Below the pieces are notes generated by a model. It saw only the letters and a list, made by a program, of their open reading frames with translations, was not told where the DNA came from and searched no databases. 20,244 bases of DNA from a virus: positions 1 through 20,244 of IMG/VR virus record IMGVR_UViG_3300037585_001110. The stretch is one strand, 5' to 3'. Position numbers and translations under genes: made by a program. This document shows, in pieces, positions 17,740-20,244 of the stretch (the first letter of the stretch is position 1; the number at the start of each line of letters is the position of its first letter).

Positions 17740-19953
17740 CTATTTTATTATCTGGGAATTAAACCCTTTGTTATCGTATTTTGCTATATTTAAATCCAGT
17801 GGTTGTCTTTCTACTTTTGCGTTAGGCATGTATAAGTGTCTATTGCAAGCCATAATAGCTAAACCAGAACTTATAGATGCATCATGCTTAGTTCTTTTAT
17901 TTATATCAAACTTAGCCCAATCATTCAACAATTCGTTGAAGTACAACGTACCGTAATTACCATCACCTAAATGTCCTACGTGTTCTTGTATATACATTTC
18001 AATTGCAGCTGCGTGAGCTTGTTTAATATCTTCGCTGGAGTTTGGTATACCACCTACTTCTTTTTCTGCAGATGACAGTTTCTTCCAGGTTTTATCTGGT
18101 CTATTCATACTATATCCTCTATAACCTCTTCGGCGTAAATAATATAGTAGTCTAGGTTTATTGTTCTCTGCAAGTAATGGCATGCCATAAAACACTAACG
18201 CCATTAACACGTCTTCAAAAAACATCTCCGCGGTCTGTGGTCTCGCTATATATTCTAAGAAAAACGTACTTGATGGTGCGTCTTCCATAGAAAACTTTGT
18301 TAATCCATGAAGTGATCCTTTTGAACCTTTGCCATCAACAGTACCGCTAATATCATAACTATCACAGCCAAACGCGCCAATATGATCATTCCCTGGGAAC
18401 TTAATACCATTCTTTATAATTTGCTTATTTTGTAAGTGAGTCGGAGGAGCCCAACTTACTTTAAATCTCCCACCTGGATCTGGATGAAATATTACTTGAG
18501 AATCTTTAACACCATTCACCCATCCAAAACTTCCGGTAGTAGTATGCGCTGCATGCCTACTACCTTCGTTGTAATCTATTTGCTCGTAGATCTTCATTAA
18601 ATTGAAGATACTATTTTTACTTTCATCTCTAAAAGCGTGCTCAGTAGTTCTAGGGAATTGACGGTAGAATTCATTTAAAGCATCTTGATCATCCTTTAAA
18701 CCGTCCACCTCATTCTCCCAACTATCTACAACGCCTATGTCTATTAGTTCACCGTCTGGTCCCAGTCGTTCTCCATCACGTGGATTATCAAAGACTGGAA
18801 ATCCGAATCTGTCAATAAATCCTTCATAGTTCCATTCCATTGGGATAAAGAGAGAATAAAGCCCAGACTTTGTTTGTCCATTACGATTTCGTTTTGTAAC
18901 ATCTGAATCATTATATAGTTTTTTAAAGTTACTACCTCCCTTGTCCAACGCGTTTGAAGTGGAACCCATAAGGCATTTCCCTACAATTCTACTTCCAAGT
19001 CTCAAGCAAGTCTTTGTTACTCGCCAGTTATTTAATATGTTATCAGGTCTCTCCCACTTACCACTCTCATCATGCACCAGCAGACTTAGCTTTTCACCGT
19101 CATAGCTGTTGTCCCCTGTATTCTTCCAGTCGATCGTTGTGTCAAGACCAGCTAACTCCTCCAGCTTCTCATTACTCTGAATTTTCTTACGAGTAAACTT
19201 CGTAGAAGGAACTCGATATGCTAACTCAGATTTCGGACGATCCATACCATCCTGTATAGGTTTAAAGAAGAAAGGGTAATTAATTGATATAGGTACCACT
19301 TTATCTGTAAACATTTTCTTCGCATCGGCACCAGACTTAGACAAGATCCCATATCTACTATCACTCGATATAGTGGCTAAGTTAACTGTTTCTGCAGAGG
19401 ACATAAAAGAAAAACCTGAACGACGGTTCTTAAGGTAGCACATTCCATAGCATCTCTTATCTGCCTTGCAGGCTTCCCAGAATATAAAGAACAGCCGATT
19501 GGCCTCTCTAAAGTCTGGTGCACCCACGTCGATTTTACTCCATTGAAGGTACATATAGTGACTACCGGTTATGTATGTCGGTTTACCGTTATTCGTAAAC
19601 CAGAAACCTTCGTCCCTACGCCTGAACTCTTCGTCTATATAGTCATGCCACTTCTCCTTTTGTTCGTCTGGATAATTTCTCCAGTCGAATATAGTTTTTA
19701 AACGGCTTAACTCCTTAGGCTGCTCTATCTTACCCCACTTATTATTTTCGTGCTTGAAAACTTTAGTGGGTTTAGGTAAAGCTATCTTAAAACCCTGTAT
19801 GTCGTATATCTCACCTATAACACCAGTCTTAGATAAAACTACTATATCGTGATCTTTATCGTAACCGTACTTCCACTTCTTACCTCTATTTAACCTTGTA
19901 AGAGTAGTTTTCTTTATAGGCTCTATTATTTTTAATAATGTCTGTTCGTACAT
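17740..19953 (-). CDS. Terminase large subunit (737 aa), DNA-packaging ATPase/nuclease
   Basis: The motor that pumps DNA through the portal and cuts it. A deviant Walker A lies near residues 174-183 (KNRRSGFSFMSS): Gly and Ser are present but the usual Lys before Ser is Phe, with upstream Lys/Arg residues probably taking its role. Walker B is KLSLLVHDESGKWE near 288-301, ending in Asp-Glu. YRQFPRTTEHAFRD near 431-444 resembles the segment that links ATPase and nuclease domains. The C-terminal RNase H-like nuclease has HIGAFGCDSYDIS (Asp near 532), MPLLAENNKPRLL near 592-604, and RTKHDASISSGLAIMACNRH near 688-707 with a final Asp near 692. Residue numbers are approximate. The gene overlaps the 91-aa gene by one base (TAATG), a sign of translational coupling, and the portal follows after one base. 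The length is somewhat above typical large terminases. Confidence 0.88.
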   Translation of the reverse strand: MYEQTLLKIIEPIKKTTLTRLNRGKKWKYGYDKDHDIVVLSKTGVIGEIYDIQGFKIALPKPTKVFKHENNKWGKIEQPKELSRLKTIFDWRNYPDEQKEKWHDYIDEEFRRRDEGFWFTNNGKPTYITGSHYMYLQWSKIDVGAPDFREANRLFFIFWEACKADKRCYGMCYLKNRRSGFSFMSSAETVNLATISSDSRYGILSKSGADAKKMFTDKVVPISINYPFFFKPIQDGMDRPKSELAYRVPSTKFTRKKIQSNEKLEELAGLDTTIDWKNTGDNSYDGEKLSLLVHDESGKWERPDNILNNWRVTKTCLRLGSRIVGKCLMGSTSNALDKGGSNFKKLYNDSDVTKRNRNGQTKSGLYSLFIPMEWNYEGFIDRFGFPVFDNPRDGERLGPDGELIDIGVVDSWENEVDGLKDDQDALNEFYRQFPRTTEHAFRDESKNSIFNLMKIYEQIDYNEGSRHAAHTTTGSFGWVNGVKDSQVIFHPDPGGRFKVSWAPPTHLQNKQIIKNGIKFPGNDHIGAFGCDSYDISGTVDGKGSKGSLHGLTKFSMEDAPSSTFFLEYIARPQTAEMFFEDVLMALVFYGMPLLAENNKPRLLYYLRRRGYRGYSMNRPDKTWKKLSSAEKEVGGIPNSSEDIKQAHAAAIEMYIQEHVGHLGDGNYGTLYFNELLNDWAKFDINKRTKHDASISSGLAIMACNRHLYMPNAKVERQPLDLNIAKYDNKGFNSQIIK

Positions 19954-20228
19954 TACTTAGATCTTCCTTCAGCAAAACCCTTGAAGACGTTAGCTTTCTT
20001 TTCCTCAGGCTCTCGGCCCTCAAGTAAGTTCTCCTCTTCTTGGATTCTGGTTAATATCTCAAAGGCATCGAAGATAGCAAGCTTCTTTGTGGCAGCAGCG
20101 TTCTTGAGTCTGTCCGCGGTGATATCATCACCTGAATCAACGATAGCTTCTTTAGCTACCTTGATCAACTCTTCAACTGCTATCTGCCCAGCTTGGATTA
20201 TACTCTTCTTCGTCTCCTTGATATTCAT
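19953..20228 (-). CDS. Small helical protein upstream of terminase (91 aa), possible small terminase subunit
   Basis: The protein is predominantly helical and charged: KKSIIQAGQIAVEELIKVAK (about 7-26), a turn with DSGDDITADRLKNAAATKKL (about 32-51), a second helix AIFDAFEILTRIQEEENLLE (52-71) and a basic C-terminus (FKGFAEGRSK). The phrase DRLKNAAATKKLAIFDAFEIL is one I associate with small proteins lying beside terminase genes in marine phages. Position and size suit a small terminase subunit, which selects DNA and hands it to the large subunit, but there is no clear helix-turn-helix signature, so the role is inferred. The stop overlaps the terminase ATG by one base. The 16 bases upstream within the window are A/T-rich (TTACAATTAAAT before ATG) with no Shine-Dalgarno. 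Confidence 0.55.
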   Translation of the reverse strand: MNIKETKKSIIQAGQIAVEELIKVAKEAIVDSGDDITADRLKNAAATKKLAIFDAFEILTRIQEEENLLEGREPEEKKANVFKGFAEGRSK

Positions 20229-20244
20229 ATTTAATTGTAATAAA

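Noticed and set aside
1-20244. Searched for CRISPR arrays, tRNA genes, insertion sequences, integration sites, defence or anti-defence genes
   Set aside because: No regularly spaced direct repeats, cloverleaf-like tRNA sequence, transposase, integrase or nuclease system was found; the space is filled by structural genes.

Overview
This window is a block of a virulent-looking, podovirus-type phage genome. It is AT-rich and almost fully coding, and all 14 recognisable genes lie on the minus strand, so transcription runs from the right end (20244) to the left end (1). No bacterial gene, integrase, repressor, tRNA, replication or lysis gene is visible; the window covers only DNA packaging and virion morphogenesis, and the module continues past the left edge. 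The start sites consistently lack a GGAGG-type Shine-Dalgarno and have A/T-rich leaders, as in Bacteroidota. Together with the protein architecture (portal, major capsid protein, two connector proteins and a giant gp10/muzzle-like protein), this suggests a marine flavobacterial phage distantly akin to crAss-like phages and Cellulophaga podoviruses. That host and lineage call is inference from remembered families, not a database search.

Layout in transcription order. Packaging: a 91-aa helical protein (possible small terminase), large terminase (737 aa), portal (790 aa). Head: an acidic 383-aa scaffold candidate and the major capsid protein (516 aa). A strong UUCG-loop hairpin with a U-rich tail, a credible intrinsic terminator, follows the capsid gene. 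Next come a 284-aa conserved protein of unknown role, a second UUCG hairpin without a U tract, and a small beta-rich virion protein (162 aa from its best start). Neck and tail: two putative connector/ring proteins (241 and 304 aa), the 1945-aa gp10/muzzle-like tail protein, and a 702-aa beta-rich protein that is probably a tail fibre or virion appendage. Distal part: a 123-aa small structural-type protein, a 165-aa cupin-fold phage protein, and the first 207 codons of an Ala/Gln-rich protein that looks like an internal (ejection) virion protein and runs off the left edge.

How the genes work together: terminase packages DNA through the portal into a head assembled from scaffold and major capsid protein. 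The ring proteins and the giant tail protein seal and extend the portal into a short tail. The internal virion protein is probably ejected with the genome. No tape-measure, sheath or tail-tube gene of a long-tailed phage is present. Genes are packed with gaps of 1-44 bases or a 1-base overlap, except around the two hairpins, where the gaps are 58 and 73 bases. No stretch of 300 bases lacks a gene.
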